DNA from: Gaeumannomyces sp. JS-464
Taxonomy: Eukaryota > Ascomycota > Sordariomycetes > Magnaporthales > Magnaporthaceae
Direction: 5' to 3'
DNA length: 64,000 nt
NCBI GenBank assembly: GCA_002197995.1
Contig: NGZR01000005.1
Span: 1,054,001-1,118,000, forward strand
Positions 11,737 through 23,083 of this stretch are shown here, one piece after another. Numbering within the stretch: position 1 is the stretch's first letter; each line of letters opens with the position of its first letter. The notes beneath the pieces were generated by a model. It had not been told where the DNA came from. It did no database searches and was given only the letters and a program-made list of their open reading frames with translations. The translations under genes were made by a program, and so were the position numbers.

Positions 11737-12621
11737 ATGGCGCCGAACATTATCATGGATCTTCCTGCGGAGCTCCTCATCGAGATCTCCTTGTTCCTCC
11801 GCCCCAGCGACGTCCTCACCCTGCTGCGCGTCAACCGGGCACTGCACGCCATCATCACCAGCTATCACAACGCCATCGCCGGCGCCATCATCCGTCGCAG
11901 ATACTCCTGCCTTGAGCGCTGCTTCCGTCTGCCGGTCCTGATGTCCTCTCTGAGGGAGCAGGAGAGGAAAGCGATGCAGCAATGGCCATTTACGCCACTG
12001 TTGGACAGGATCGTCCCCGAGCCAGCGGGCCAGGTGTGGCGGGGGCGGCCGGGCCGGCTGGATCACGTCGAGCCACCGCCGCTCGAGACGCTGTGCAAGT
12101 GCGTTAAGTGCGCGCTGCGCTGGGTCAGGCTGAGCATCGCCGTCGACCTCGCGCACTGGCAGGACGACCTGGACCGTGGCATCCCCGTCGACTTGATCGA
12201 GCTCGCGCAAGGGCCGGCCCGAACCCTGGAGCTGGCCAGGCAACACGCGGCCATTGTGGCGAGAGCAGTGCTGGGCGACGGCGATGGCGACGGTGACCAG
12301 CTGTGGTACGCGCTAATCCTCGAGAAGCATCTCGCCAGCACGGTGCGCTCCATCCGGCGGCACGCGGCCGAGGAGACAAGCGAGTACGAGCCGTTCCTGG
12401 TCACGGACGAGGATGCACGGGCGGAGATAGACACCTTCCTCGAGCACGGCGGGCCGCCCTCCGTCGAGTACCCAGTCGGCCGCGACGAGTACTCCGAGGT
12501 CCCGGCCTATCTGCCGAATCGCGTCTGGAGCGACAAGGATAAAAAGTGGTTGTATGTGCCCGCCGAGAAGCACGACAGGGACGTGGCGTCCATCATCGCG
12601 AGGCGGAGCCATCGCCTATAA
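11737..12621 (+). CDS. F-box domain protein
   Basis: Single exon, 294 residues from the ATG at 11737. Residues about 7-45 (MDLPAELLIEISLFLRPSDV, then LLRVNRALHAII) match the F-box: the Leu-Pro start, the EI..FL helix and the L..V(N/S)R.L end. This motif binds Skp1, so the protein is probably a substrate-recognition subunit of an SCF ubiquitin ligase. The rest is a charged helical region with a CKCVKCALRW segment and shows no recognisable WD40 or LRR repeats, so the target is unknown. The shorter start is chosen because MAPNIIMDLPAELL is the usual distance from an F-box, and it has a good context (ATCATGG). Confidence 0.8.
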   Translation: MAPNIIMDLPAELLIEISLFLRPSDVLTLLRVNRALHAIITSYHNAIAGAIIRRRYSCLERCFRLPVLMSSLREQERKAMQQWPFTPLLDRIVPEPAGQVWRGRPGRLDHVEPPPLETLCKCVKCALRWVRLSIAVDLAHWQDDLDRGIPVDLIELAQGPARTLELARQHAAIVARAVLGDGDGDGDQLWYALILEKHLASTVRSIRRHAAEETSEYEPFLVTDEDARAEIDTFLEHGGPPSVEYPVGRDEYSEVPAYLPNRVWSDKDKKWLYVPAEKHDRDVASIIARRSHRL

Positions 12622-13082
12622 GAGCCTCGGCAACGGTCATTGTCGGGGTGGGGGTGCCTACTCTAGTCGCCCCCTTTGCATGTTATCTTGTTGTTGAAGC
12701 TTTCTACAAATCCCCTATCCCTGATCCCCTGACTGATGCATTTCGCCCCTGCTCAAACACCGCGCAACAGCCCTACAGAGGACCCGCTGCCCGTTGCCAG
12801 GCCCGCACCCATGTAGCACAGACCGTGCAGCAGTCCTGAACCCCCCTTTCGGCAGATACACCCCTGTGTCGCAGACCTTCGTCGGAATGTCCACTTCGAG
12901 CACTAGGCTGTCGATTACTCGCCGCGGCGTGGGGTTTGTCTCCGAGATGCAACGGAGGCCGCGATTGTATGTAAATAATGTCAATGCCGCGCATTAGAGA
13001 AGCTGGAGCACAGCAAGAAACAGAAATCATTCAGTGTAATCGCCGAACACACACGAGAGAGAAATCCTAACAGCCGTGCACT
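12622..13082. other. Intergenic region, no supported gene
   Basis: Short spacer between the F-box and NmrA-like genes; no coding or RNA signal recognised. Confidence 0.5.
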
Positions 13083-14219
13083 ATGTCGTCTCCTATCAAA
13101 GTCTTCGTCTTCGGCGGCACAGGCAATACCGCCCAGCAGATCATTGATGGCATGATCAAGTCCCCGACGAACTTTGTAGGCTCGATTCTCTGCTACGAAT
13201 GGCAACGTACAACGCTGACCAAACGCGAGGAATCCTCAGGACATCACGGCCATCAGCCGTCCCAGCAGTATAGACAAACCCGAGAACGCCGAGTACAAGA
13301 AGCGGGGCGTTAACGTCGTCGGTCTCGACGTCGACAGCCAGCGCCAAGAGTCGGTCGAGCTCCTCAGGGGCGCCGACGTCGTCATCGCCCCAGCCAACTT
13401 CTTCGAGCTGGACAAGGCAAAAGCGCTCGTCGACGTCTGCAAGGAGGCCGGGGTCAAGCGATTCGTACCCAACAACTTCGCCCCGTGATGCCGGCCTACG
13501 GCGTGATGGGATGCGCGAGACGAAGGAGGAGATCATCAACCACATCAAGGTCCAGCGGCTCCCCTTCACCGTCATCGACGTGGCCTGGTGGTGGCAGAAC
13601 CTCCCCTACCGGGTCCCTTCGGGCCGCACCGACTACATTGTCGTCCCGCCCATGGACGACGCCCGCATCTGGGGCGACGGCAACACGCCCATCGCATTTT
13701 CCGACATACACTCCGTCGGACCCCATGCGGCCAGGATCCTCGCAGACCCGCAGACCATCAACAGATACGTGCACGTGTACGACCAGGTGCTCAACTCGCA
13801 CCAAGTCATCGAGGCGCTCGAGGAGCTCAGCGGCGAGAAGGTGGAGAGAACCTTTGTAAGTCGCGGCCAGATCGATACCGGGAGCGTCGAAAATGCTCCT
13901 CGTGCTGCCGCCCTCTTACTAACAACACGCCGATCGCCTACAGTACACAAAAGAACAGATGGAGGAGGTGATGGCCCAATCCAAGGCCGCCCTGGCCAAG
14001 GACCCGGACAGCGAGGAGGCGATCACGACGCTCACGTGCGTGGAGTACTGGTACTCGATGGGCGTCCGCGGTGACAGCGTGCCGGAGGTGGCCGACTACC
14101 TGGGCTACCTCGACAGCCGCAAGCTGTACCCAGACATCGAGCCGATAACGGTCAAGGACTTCTACAAGGACGTCCTGGGCGGCAAAGCTCTGGTGCCTTA
14201 CGCAGCCGACAAGCCGTAG
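13083..14219 (+). pseudogene. NmrA-like/isoflavone reductase-type NAD(P)-binding protein with two frame breaks
   Basis: Exons 13083-13175, 13240-about 13510, 13511-13855 and 13944-14219. The start encodes the Rossmann motif VFVFGGTGNTAQQI (GxxGxxG variant), then AISRPSS, GVNVVGLDVDS, ADVVIAP, AGVKRFVPNNFAP, and after the breaks RETKEEIINHIK, LPFTVIDVAWWWQ and a helical C-terminal half, as in NmrA-like reductases. Members bind NADPH; some reduce aromatic substrates and others act as redox sensors. Between 13485 and 13511 the family sequence (FAP-V-MPAYGVMG-MRETKEE) can be read only by changing frame twice, each equal to one missing base: a TGA follows NFAP, and a second shift falls after GVMG. 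Introns at 13176-13239 and 13856-13943 have good consensus. Either a recent pseudogene or two base-calling errors. Confidence 0.75.
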
Positions 14220-15202
14220 TGTAGTGTAACATCATGACCAATTTCAGAGTCGGCTTTTTCCGCCGACGTGGCGTCCCTGCATCCACATTCCATGAATGCT
14301 TTTACATTGTTGTGCCCCCGTAGATATCCATTATCAGCCCCGCCCACACGGTACTTTCCGCCCCGTTACTCACTCGCCCGTGGGAAGGGAAGATGGGATG
14401 AAGAGGGTGGGCAGCAATCACCTGCAAACACTCTACTATTTTTGGCCTTGACATGTCCATCCTTTACCCCAGCCCTCGGTACGCAAGCCGACCGACGCTG
14501 CCAGACCGCTCTCGCCGATACCAGCACCTCGGGCTAGTGTCAATCCGCGACGAGAGCTTTCATAGTGGCCACCGATCTACCAGGACGGCTTCGATCCTCT
14601 GGGTCCAGACAGGGCCGCCCGTCGGGCATTTGCTCGGCTTCATGTAGATTTGCTCTGGACCTTTTAATTTGCTTCGGGACCTTTGCGTCGGCCGGAAAGA
14701 TCTTCCGTCAAATAAAGTCCCCATTTGCATTTGCGAGCCTACTTTCGGCATCTTCCGCCTTCTTCGTCCACCTCGCGCCAGGCTCGGTCCCCTTCGAGAT
14801 CTCTCGACGTAGAACTTGGCTTGCTTGCATATTATTACTCACCGGCTGCATTGGACTAACAGTACCCCCGCCCATGGCTTCGGGGCTCAAAAAGGTTCTA
14901 AAAGCCAGCCGCCAGGCAACAAGATCGAGCGCGGGAACTCCCTTAAAAACGTGGCGGACATTCCGGCGGCTCCCGCTGGCGTGGCTGCCCCGTCTATCAG
15001 ATCCCATCCACAATCCCATCCACGCCATTCGGCTCAGGCCTCATCTAGCTTACAGTCCCGCTTACCAATACAGCCGACGGCATTTGTATCCTGACTTGCA
15101 GATGGGATCACTTCGTGGCCCTTCTCATCAAGGTGGTGTGTAGGAGCACAAGGGCGCGGGTGGTGTGGTAGAGACCTCTTGACGCTATCTCGTCAAATCC
15201 CC
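14220..15202. other. Intergenic region, no supported gene
   Basis: Roughly 1 kb with no credible coding frame. Overlapping short frames lack domain content or splice structure. Confidence 0.45.
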
Positions 15203-15212
15203 TTTTATAAAA
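15203..15212 (+). promoter_or_regulatory. Strong TATA box
   Basis: TTTTATAAAAAGG-type element followed by a long C/T/A-rich leader (about 15215-15424) with many CAACC and CATTC blocks and then an ATG in good context at 15425. This looks like a highly expressed fungal promoter driving the very small gene downstream. Confidence 0.55.
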
Positions 15213-15424
15213 AGGCACACCATCTCCAGACTTCTGAACACATGGGAGCCTCCAACACAGCCTTCTCATCTTCAGCCATCAAGCATTTCTTCGCTACCTA
15301 CACATTCCAGTGCTGAACCACAACCCGACTCTTGGCTCCACTCACTGACAGAGATACCTGTTCCACAATTTTCCACGCTCAATCCAAGCCTCCTTTCACC
15401 CTCACTGCTCGGAAAACCGAAATC

Positions 15425-15556
15425 ATGCCGATCACTTTGGGCCTCGCACTTTCCCTCGTCGTCCCCGCTTGTGGCGTCTTCGCTATGTCAGTTGGTGAAG
15501 GTTCTGTGTTCAACATCCTCTCTCTGAGTAGGATCTTCAGAAAAGGCATGTCATAA
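15425..15556 (+). CDS. Putative very small secreted or membrane protein
   Basis: The first ORF after the strong TATA box encodes 43 residues starting MPITLGLALSLVVPACGVFA, a signal-peptide- or anchor-like hydrophobic stretch, followed by SVGEGSVFNILSL. A second coding-like stretch lies at about 15616-15793 in another frame (KIIDNNPNSNNGKKGKVQRK, an alanine run, then GQCTGQGGCGQCFTRCF and a stop). The two may be exons of one small Cys-rich protein, but I could not find a donor and acceptor pair joining them in phase, so only the first ORF is listed. Not recognised; existence is inferred mainly from promoter and leader quality. Confidence 0.35.
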   Translation: MPITLGLALSLVVPACGVFAMSVGEGSVFNILSLSRIFRKGMS

Positions 15557-15799
15557 GGCCCTTCATTCCAACAGAATGTCTTGCTAACCTCGATGGAACC
15601 GACGCAGCAGTAATCCAAGATCATCGACAATAATCCTAACAGCAACAACGGTAAAAAGGGCAAGGTGCAGCGCAAGGCCTACAAAGGAGCCACCGCCGAG
15701 CTGGACACGGCGGCTGCGGCGGCGGCTGCCATAAAGAACGGGCAGTGCACCGGTCAGGGAGGGTGTGGTCAGTGTTTCACTAGATGCTTTTGAGCTGCC

Positions 15800-18203
15800 G
15801 CTTTGATGGTGACCATGTTGGTTGATGGTCAGAAGTTTTGTTGTGTTTTTGGTGTTGTTGCTCTCTCTCATTCACTCCCTTCAACTTTGTAATGCTCGCA
15901 CTATCATCTTTGTCTTCACGCTCCGTTTGCTTTAGTCTATAGTTTGTGTGGAAAGGTTCCATTTCCATGTCAGGAGTAGTCAGTCTTATCAAAATGTATC
16001 ACGGAAGTGAAAATATTTCGACAGGTGATGACCAGATAGCCCTGCACTTCATCTTGATACAGGCCCGTGACCAGGATTCTAAGATGCCCGCCAATCCAAC
16101 TGAACCAAACCAGCCCTCATTTCATCCCAACCTTCTGCTAGCCTGACCAACCCAACATCGGCGTTCGTGCTCGGGGCAACTGTCAAGCAAACTTTGAACA
16201 TTTCTCTGCACCTGACGCACGATTCTCTGCAGCATGATATCAGAGGCCCCTTATTTGGCACCGATCTCCTATCCATCCCATTATAGCCCTCATCCTCGGG
16301 TGCCTTGTCGAGCCCGATAATCATTGGCACCAGTGGAGGAACAGAAAGACCGCGGTCCCTCGGCGGCGAAGGCCAAAACCACTGGGCCCCTTTGATGTTG
16401 TACTGGAGATTACATGAATCGTATGAACCCGGGAACCTTCGGGGCAAATCGTCGTCGCTCGCCGTCCGGTGATCATGTTCGGTGGACACCCGCCAAGGGA
16501 AACATCCGCCGCCCAGCTAAGACCACACATCGCCTTGGTAAAATAAGCCATCAGTCCCGTTTCCAGGTGAGCCAGCATCAGGCAATTTTTCTTTTCTTCT
16601 TTGCAAAAAAACCACCTGCGGCGTACACATCCCTGACTGATATCACAGCAACAATTCGACTTTACCCAGTAATCATTTTATATCTCACCAATGGCTCTCA
16701 TCTTCCCCTTTAACGGACCTGAGGGAATGCGGAGTCTCTTTTCAGTACCCAACCGCCCATCCGCTATCTCGACCGGACCAAGCCAGCCAAAAAGTGCATC
16801 CCATGCCCGGTGAGCTTCTATGACCCCAACGGATGGCGGAGCGCCCACGCAGCCACAGAAGCAGTCGAGCTCTCCTGGGTTATGATCGCAACATCAGGGA
16901 CGGAAGCCAAGCCTCGCCAACCAGCAACAGAACACTCAACCAGGGATAGAGCTCCCCCAAGGCTCGCACTCGCGATACCGTATCCGCGAAAGCCCTGCCG
17001 ACATCGGCCACTGGCGAGACAGCCCATGTCGGGGGACCTGCACGCGATGTACCACATCCACGACGAGGGCCGCGAGTGGACCGAGGATGCGAGCGGCTTG
17101 AGCTCCAGGAAGGAGAAGGGCCCGCCTCGGTGCTGTGCGTCGACGGCGGCTGTTGCGCCGCTGGCGCTACCCAACAGGCGGGCGATAGCAGCCCCGGCCG
17201 GGGTAGACAGGGCCGGCGCAGATCGGGAAGGGGCCGCAGCGCCTGCGAGTCTAGGGTCGGGGGCAAAAACGGCAGAGGTGAAGGGCATCCTGAGAAGACC
17301 GAGGGCGGCGGTGGGGTTAGCCGGCAGGTGCCGAAGCGTGTGGCGTTCAAGATTGGCATAGCGCTCGAGGATGTTGCGGAGCAGTGTGCGCAAGAGCGAC
17401 CCGCTTCGCCATACTGGGAGGAATGTGAATGATATCCAGCTAAGAGGAAAAGCTGAGTATTCCCCGGAAATATCTGAAGCGAGGTGAGGAATGAGTCTCG
17501 GCTCGTGCGTAGATCCGTCTTCTTGGGCCCTTGGCAGCGTGGGCATCGTACCGCAAACCCATGCGTCGCTGCAAGGCCCCCAAAAAGCTGTCTTCCCTAG
17601 CTGAGCCCTTCTGGCATGATTGGTCAATGGATCATTGATATCCGATGCGACATCACTCTTATTCACCGCCTGCCCCGCCGTTGCCCGAGAAAGGGTCCGT
17701 CATTCGCTCGATCAGCCATCACAAAACCCGGAGTGCGTGTTACAGCAACTCGCTGGGGTGCCTAAAAGCGGGGGTCATGGCTGAGCGGCGTGGAGTCAGT
17801 CAGACTTGGCCGGCCTTGATATGGGTGCGATGTAACGGATGGAACAAATGACGGGTGAGAACAGCATGGCCAGGAAAGTGCCTGCATGTCGAATCACAGC
17901 CTCCATGTAACCCAACCCACTTGACTGCGCGTGCCCTCTCAATGGCCCCGCCTGCTCGCAATCTGGGTAGCTTCTGTGCCTCCCGGATACGAATTTCTGA
18001 CTGCAGCTGCCACGGAACGATATCATGGCATTATGCATTATGAGCTAGTGACCTAGGCAGGTCCCTCCCCGGTCCTACATAATTAGGCGCGTTGGCCTCG
18101 TCGTCTTGTCGTGACTCCTTCCGTTTTCACAGTCCCTTATGCCGGTCCGGGTCATCGTCGAAACAAGGCAGCTAGGTGCGGGATGCCCACCCATCACAAC
18201 ATC
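15800..18203. other. Intergenic region with only weak ORFs
   Basis: No gene is supported with confidence. A TATA-like motif and an open stretch on the minus strand (16818-17666) are described separately. CT-poor, mixed composition argues against a missed large gene. Confidence 0.4.
16818..17666 (-). CDS. Unassigned 282-residue ORF
   Basis: Longest open frame in this spacer. The translation contains Ala/Pro-rich stretches and scattered Cys and Trp, with no domain or signal peptide I recognise. The plus strand is also open in the GC-rich core (17030-17430), so the frame may be open by chance. Listed only for completeness. Confidence 0.12.
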   Translation of the reverse strand: MNKSDVASDINDPLTNHARRAQLGKTAFWGPCSDAWVCGTMPTLPRAQEDGSTHEPRLIPHLASDISGEYSAFPLSWISFTFLPVWRSGSLLRTLLRNILERYANLERHTLRHLPANPTAALGLLRMPFTSAVFAPDPRLAGAAAPSRSAPALSTPAGAAIARLLGSASGATAAVDAQHRGGPFSFLELKPLASSVHSRPSSWMWYIACRSPDMGCLASGRCRQGFRGYGIASASLGGALSLVECSVAGWRGLASVPDVAIITQESSTASVAAWALRHPLGS

Positions 18204-19305
18204 ATGGCGCCTCACACAATGTTTCCGCTCTCGGCTCTCGGCCGCTTGCTCCAATGCCTCATCCTGGTCGCCGTCCTCGCGGCGACTGCACGCGCACAGA
18301 TCAACGCGGACCCCGTGAGCCGGATCATGATCACCAGCCCCCGCTCGAACGAGACGATTGTTCTGGGCACTAGTTATACCGTTGAATGGGCTGCGCCTGC
18401 TGGGCTTTCAGGAAATGTGACTCTCTGGCTTTTAGGCCAGCCGAGTCTACAAGAATCTACCAAGGTCGGCATCCGGAAGCTCGCAGCCGAGTGAGTCTTG
18501 GCATGGATATTTCCCCAGCGATCCTACGTGGCTGGTGTTTTTTACACTCGGATCCTCCCTTAAACTGACGTGTCCTCCGTGCCATGACAGCGTCCAATTA
18601 TCGAGCCAGGCATGGGTATGGCGCCCTGAACAACAGATATCCGCCTTGGAGATGATCTCGTACCCACGGTTCGCGATCTATATGCAGATCGTCGCGAACC
18701 TGGCCTTTGCCACGTCCAGCGGCGGGTTTCAAGTCCAGAACGCCATTGTCCCCACCAACAATAGCACCGCGGGCTCCATTACTAAAGGTACCTCGAAGCC
18801 GCTGGGGCCCGACGCCATTGCAGGGATCACGATCGGGGCCGCGGCCGTCGCCATGCTCCTCGCCGGCGTGCTCTGCTACTATATCCACCGCCGCCGCCGA
18901 GCGGCCCAGAAGCAATGCCTGGCCCAGGCCTCCAGCGTCGGGGACGACGCCGAAATTGCCGGCAGCCTTTCGAAGCCCGAGCTGGAGGGCTCGGGCGGCT
19001 ACGGGTCCATGGCGGGTGCTGTTGCGGGGGCCCTGAACCTCAAGCCCGAGTTGATGGAAAAAGAGGTCCCACGGGAACTTGGAGGGAAGGAGAACGACCG
19101 AGAGAGGCCGAACCCAAACGAGACTTATGAGGTTGGCAACCATGAGATTTACGAGATGGAGGGGTCCAGGCTGCCCGAAAAGGCCGATGTTGTCGTGGAG
19201 GCCCAGGAAGTCAGTCCTGCCGTGGAGGGAGACAAGGGACCAGAGCGGGAAGATAATGTGGTGACCCCGGTCGTAAGTCCAATGTCTCCTTCTCCGAGGA
19301 AGTAG
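18204..19305 (+). CDS. Kre9/KNH-like single-pass membrane protein
   Basis: Two exons, 18204-18490 and 18591-19305 (intron GTGAGT...GACAG), encode about 333 residues. In-frame ATGs exist at 18183, 18204 and 18219; 18204 has the best context (ATCATGG) and all keep the signal peptide (LLQCLILVAVLAATARA). The ectodomain (about residues 35-160) fits the Ser/Thr-rich, GPI-anchored membrane family related to Kre9/Knh1: IMITSPRSNETIVLGTSYTV, then EWAAP, NVTLWLLG, an RFAIYMQIVA strand and SSGGFQV. N-glycosylation sequons are visible (NET, NVT, NNST). One transmembrane segment (IAGITIGAAAVAMLLAGVLC) is followed by a basic RRRRAAQK stop-transfer and a long acidic cytosolic tail. Probably a cell-surface sensor-like or cell-wall-associated protein; the exact role is unknown. 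Confidence 0.75.
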
Positions 19306-19779
19306 TAGCAGATTAAAAAAGAACTATTAAGTCAATCTATTGCAGCGTTTGCTCAGCCAAGATGCTCCTTACTCCATCCTGGCTCAGCTTGGCCAACCCC
19401 GAAGATTGAACCCGTATCACAGCAGCATGAGGCCATGGGAGCTGTTAAGCTCCCAACTACAGACACGCTGATATTACGATATTCCAGCAAAGTTAAAGTA
19501 GACAGAAAGAGAGATTATGGATGACTAAAAACAAAATCACATAAGGAAACGAGAGAGAAAAAATAAAAAAAAGATATTTAATTATTAGCTATCCAAGAGA
19601 TGGGGAAAAGGAATAAAAAAAAGAGAAGCGATGGGCTAAAAGATGCGGGGAGCTTCGATTTTTTAAACAAACCCGGAAACCGTGAGATCGAGCAATCTAC
19701 ATTTACATCACTATCCAACAGGCGATAATCGCTAACGCAGTGTTACGAAATTACTAGCTAGCCTCGGCTAAATAGCTGA
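19306..19779. other. Spacer between KNH-like gene and Harbinger-like element
   Basis: AT-rich, purine-biased stretch with no gene. A small inverted repeat, GGGAGC...GCTCCC, lies near 19438-19455 in a tRNA-like context that I do not accept as a tRNA. The last three bases (TGA, 19777-19779) are the left target-site duplication of the transposon. Confidence 0.5.
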
Positions 19780-19816
19780 GGGCGTGTTCGCCCCAACGAC
19801 TGTTTTTTGTTTTTTA
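19780..19816 (+). repeat. Left terminal inverted repeat of Harbinger-like element
   Basis: About 37 bases; the first 14 are identical to the reverse complement of the right end, followed by a matching ACG..TGTTTTT.GTTTTTTA block with one indel. Confidence 0.8.
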
Positions 19817-20275
19817 CATACTATTTTTGCCAACAACTGGAGAAACCGTTTGTGGACCCGAGGCCCCCCGGCCTCGCCCCATATAAAACCATATAAAACC
19901 CCTAGTAAAAATAGGATTTGGCCCGCCAAAAGTACCATTTTGGCCAGGCCAACGAGTTGGTCGGATGGAGGCCCTGCAAGCCACGTGTGGCCCTTGATCT
20001 GCAAGGGCCTGGGAGGGTTTGGGAGGGCCAAAAAGAGGATAGGCCGGCCGGCCGGCCCACGGGTTAAATAGAGGAAGGGATCCAGATCACGGCGGCAGTA
20101 GGGGCTCAAAGTAAACTCGATCATTTTGGCTTCAATCTTTGGCCGTTTAGTATAGCAAATATACCGTTCAACTCGCCTTTTTTTGCTTTATCTCATGGAT
20201 ACCTCCCCAGCCGCCTCCCGGGTTTTGTTCCGGCGCAAAGCCCGTTAACTATTCCTTTTTTATATGCAAGCCGTT

Positions 20276-21180
20276 ATGGCCACCTGCATTTCTGGGTCCC
20301 TAAGCGGAGGCCTACGGACCGTGCATACGATAGCATTTTCCGGCGACACCTTTTTCCAGTATTGGCAACGGCCCGAGGCCGCCCGGGCTTTCCGAAAGCT
20401 TTTTCGGGTTACCTAAAGCACTTTTTTAGGCTTTTGCGACTGGCTAATTACGCATACGGGTTTCCCGGGGTTAAAACTAGTTTTTATGCGCGAAAAGTGG
20501 CTTATTTTTTATATATTTGTAAGCAAAATGTCTTTTTTCGAATGGCGGCCCATTTTTTTGGCTACAGCCCTTTTACGGTGCACCGGTATTTCCACGAGGT
20601 GCTGCAAGCCATAATCGCTTTTAACGCCGCGTTTGTAACGTTGCCGGAGATATCGACGTCCGGTGCCCGATTTCAAGCGACAAAAGTCGGGAGGCTTTTG
20701 CTGGTGCTTAAAAGCCATCGATAAAACCTTAATTAACGCCAAAGTTAACGCGGCGGAAAGGATCGCCTAAAAGAGTCGGAAAGGCCCAACGGCATAAAAC
20801 GTCCTGGCGGCCGTAAATTACGGCGGGCGGTTCGTTTTCGTTATAGCTAGCGCCGAGGGCTCGATACACGACTCCCTATTGCTTAGGAAAGCTTAGCAGG
20901 CCGGATTTCGCATCCAAAAGGTTATTTTTACTTTGAAAATGCCGGCTTTTTCCAAAGCACCGGGGTAATAACCCGTTTATAGCGACGAAATATCACTTTT
21001 AAAAATAAGGCTTAGCCCGGCCGGAAACCCCCGCCGAGCTTTTTAACCTGCATTATGCAAAAATGCGCGTAGTTATCGAAAGGACTTTCGGTAATTTTAA
21101 AAGCACGCCCCCGGTTACGATATCCGTTCGCAAATCGATGTTGTATTAGCCGTTACGGCTTTGCATAATTTCATTTTAAA
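20276..21180 (+). pseudogene. HARBI1-like DDE transposase relic
   Basis: Family segments appear in order across shifting frames. FCDWLITHTGF and MREKWLIF come first, then the helix-turn-helix stretch MAAHFFGYSPFTVHRYFHEV. Next is KAIDKTLINAKV (family G-A-I-D-G-T, first catalytic Asp). NVLAAVNYGGRFVFVIASA and EGSIHDSLLLRKA follow (second Asp region). Last comes NLHYAKMRVVIERTFGNFK, with the catalytic Glu in VIERTFG. Frameshifts and stops separate these blocks, so no protein is made. The Gly-to-Lys changes in KAIDKT are G-to-A transitions of the type RIP produces. In intact elements this protein cuts and joins transposon ends together with the Myb/SANT partner. Confidence 0.8.
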
Positions 21181-22439
21181 AAGGGAATTTAAGCATTGTT
21201 AATATTAAATCCTGGTTTTAAATAAGTTAAAAATAAAAAAGGAAATGCATTTTAAAAAGCTTACGTTAAAAGGGAAGCTGTAAAGCGAAAGCAAAAAATA
21301 GGTATAACGTAAGCGTTTTGGAATTACTATAAGGCTTTAATAGCTAATAGGTTATAAGCTGATTATTAAGCGTATAAAGCTTGGGAAAAGGCATAGTAAT
21401 TTGCAATCGACTCGTTTCGGCGAAAGCAATTTGGGAAATATCGTGGTTTATTGGTTAAAGCATTAGTTTAAATGCAAAGTCGGCCGAAAACGGCGACGTG
21501 ATAATAGCTTTTATAATAGGGTTTTCGAAGTTTAGCATAGCGAAAAATGATTAGTTTTATGCATTAAAACTATTAATCGATTGCTTTCGCTAAAACGAAT
21601 CGAATGGTGTACTTTTCGAAAAAAACGGAAAAAATTAAAATGGCGGCCGGGGAACAAATTGGGGTATCGTATTAAATATGCGTAATTATTGCCCGTTTAG
21701 GTATAAATGCGGCGGCGATTTTTTATGCGGTGGGTTTTTTAAGCCCGGTAAAAATCGCTATTTAAAAGCGGCACTTATTAAATTTAGCCATTTAATTTTT
21801 AACTATAATTGCTAATGGTTTTAACGTTTACATTCGTTAAAATTTGGTATATTTTAATCCCTTTTTTAAAGCGAATCGAATGCCGTAGCTTGCAGCCCAT
21901 TAACGCTAATTTTATTTATTTAAATGCAAACGATTATGTTTATAAAAACCTGCTTAATAGTAATTTCGTAATGCTAGCTTTTTAACTTTAACGATATTAA
22001 CAAAACAAAGCTAATAATAACACTTTTTTTTAATTCGCTAATATAAGCCGTACAATTACGAAATACCATTATTTAAACGCTTCGATTACGATTATAGCTT
22101 TAACACGTCGTTTTCCACTATATTTAATTATATCCCGATATTCGGCGTTAATTAGCCATTAGTAAGTTATTTTTTCCTTTTTTTTAAACGTTTTAATTAA
22201 TTTCCGTTTAAAACCGCTTTGCAAGCTTTTTAAAAGTATTTCGCAATTCTTTTGCGGTTTATATCCAAAGCTTTTGCCTTAACTAACGTTTACAAAACGC
22301 CCGGCCGCTTAAAAAATCGCGAATTCGAAAGGGAAAACCGCGACCTTAAAAGGGTAAACCGCGAATTTAAAAAGGACGAGCCCCAGTTAAATACGAATCC
22401 GGCCCGGGCTAACGTTTATGCGGCTTTTAAAAGGCGGTT

Positions 22440-23083
22440 TTTTACGTAAAGTTAAGCCTCGGCCACGGTAAAATGGCTGGTCCTCCGGCGGGCCGGGCCT
22501 CGCGGTTTTCGTGCTTTGGAAGCGTTAGGCGGCCGTAACGATATAATCCCTTTTGGCCCAATTGCTTGCAAAAGCGGCTTTGTAGAAATCCGGGCGGAAA
22601 AAAGGCTTCCTTCGCATCCAGCGGGCGCTAGGCCGAACCGTAAAAAACGATTCCCAGGCCTGCCCGCTAGCGAAGTACAAGCCCGTAACCGAATCGAGGG
22701 CAACGCCCGACCGTTTCCCAAAATTTAGCCAGTTTTTATATTGCCTTTTAAAATTGTTATACTTATTCCTAACCTTTTTTAACCAATCGATATCGGGCTA
22801 CTAATCGGATAGGGTTTTTGCCGTCGTTTTAAAGCACTTTGGCTTGCCAGTTGGCGATCGCCGGGTTCGTTTTTCCCAGCCGGCCGGCCTCCGCGAAAGC
22901 TTCGAGGAAGGCCAACAACTGGTCGGCGGTCCAGTCCGTGCGTCGCCGGGCATCCTGGGAGGTCCTTTAAGTCGATTGCGAGGCCGTAGCGAGGGAGGAA
23001 GCGAAGGAGGAAGCGAGAAAGGGTGCGAGAGAAGGGGTAGGAAAGGGCGGCAAAGGCGACTCCGGTGCCTCCGAGGCTTCCAT
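22440..23083 (-). pseudogene. Myb/SANT-like DNA-binding protein relic of the Harbinger-like element
   Basis: Reading leftwards from an ATG at 23083: a Pro/Ser-rich leader (MEASEAPESPLPPFPTPS), one in-frame stop, then RRTDWTADQLLAFLEAFAEA and GRLGKTNPAIANWQA, the first SANT-like helix pair. After a frameshift come VRNKYNNFKRQYKNW, FGKRSGVALDSVTGLYFASG and AWESFFTVRPSARWMRRKPF. This order matches the accessory Myb/SANT-like protein of Harbinger transposons, which binds element ends and brings in the transposase. One stop and at least one frameshift inactivate it. The left boundary is approximate. Confidence 0.75.

Noticed and set aside
6074..14219. Possible secondary-metabolite cluster (MFS transporter plus NmrA-like reductase)
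   Set aside because: No polyketide synthase, NRPS, terpene cyclase or cluster regulator lies between or beside them; they are 5 kb apart with unrelated genes between.
19376..19470. tRNA-like sequence on the minus strand (GGGTTCAATC box and a CAT triplet in a loop-like context)
   Set aside because: Acceptor strands do not pair, the anticodon stem does not form, and box A is not matched.
22252..22449. Coiled-coil-like ORF (NREFERENRDLKRVNREFKK) between the two Harbinger genes
   Set aside because: Short, Arg/Glu repeats arise from a TTTAAA-rich degraded segment; not matched in the element's known gene set.
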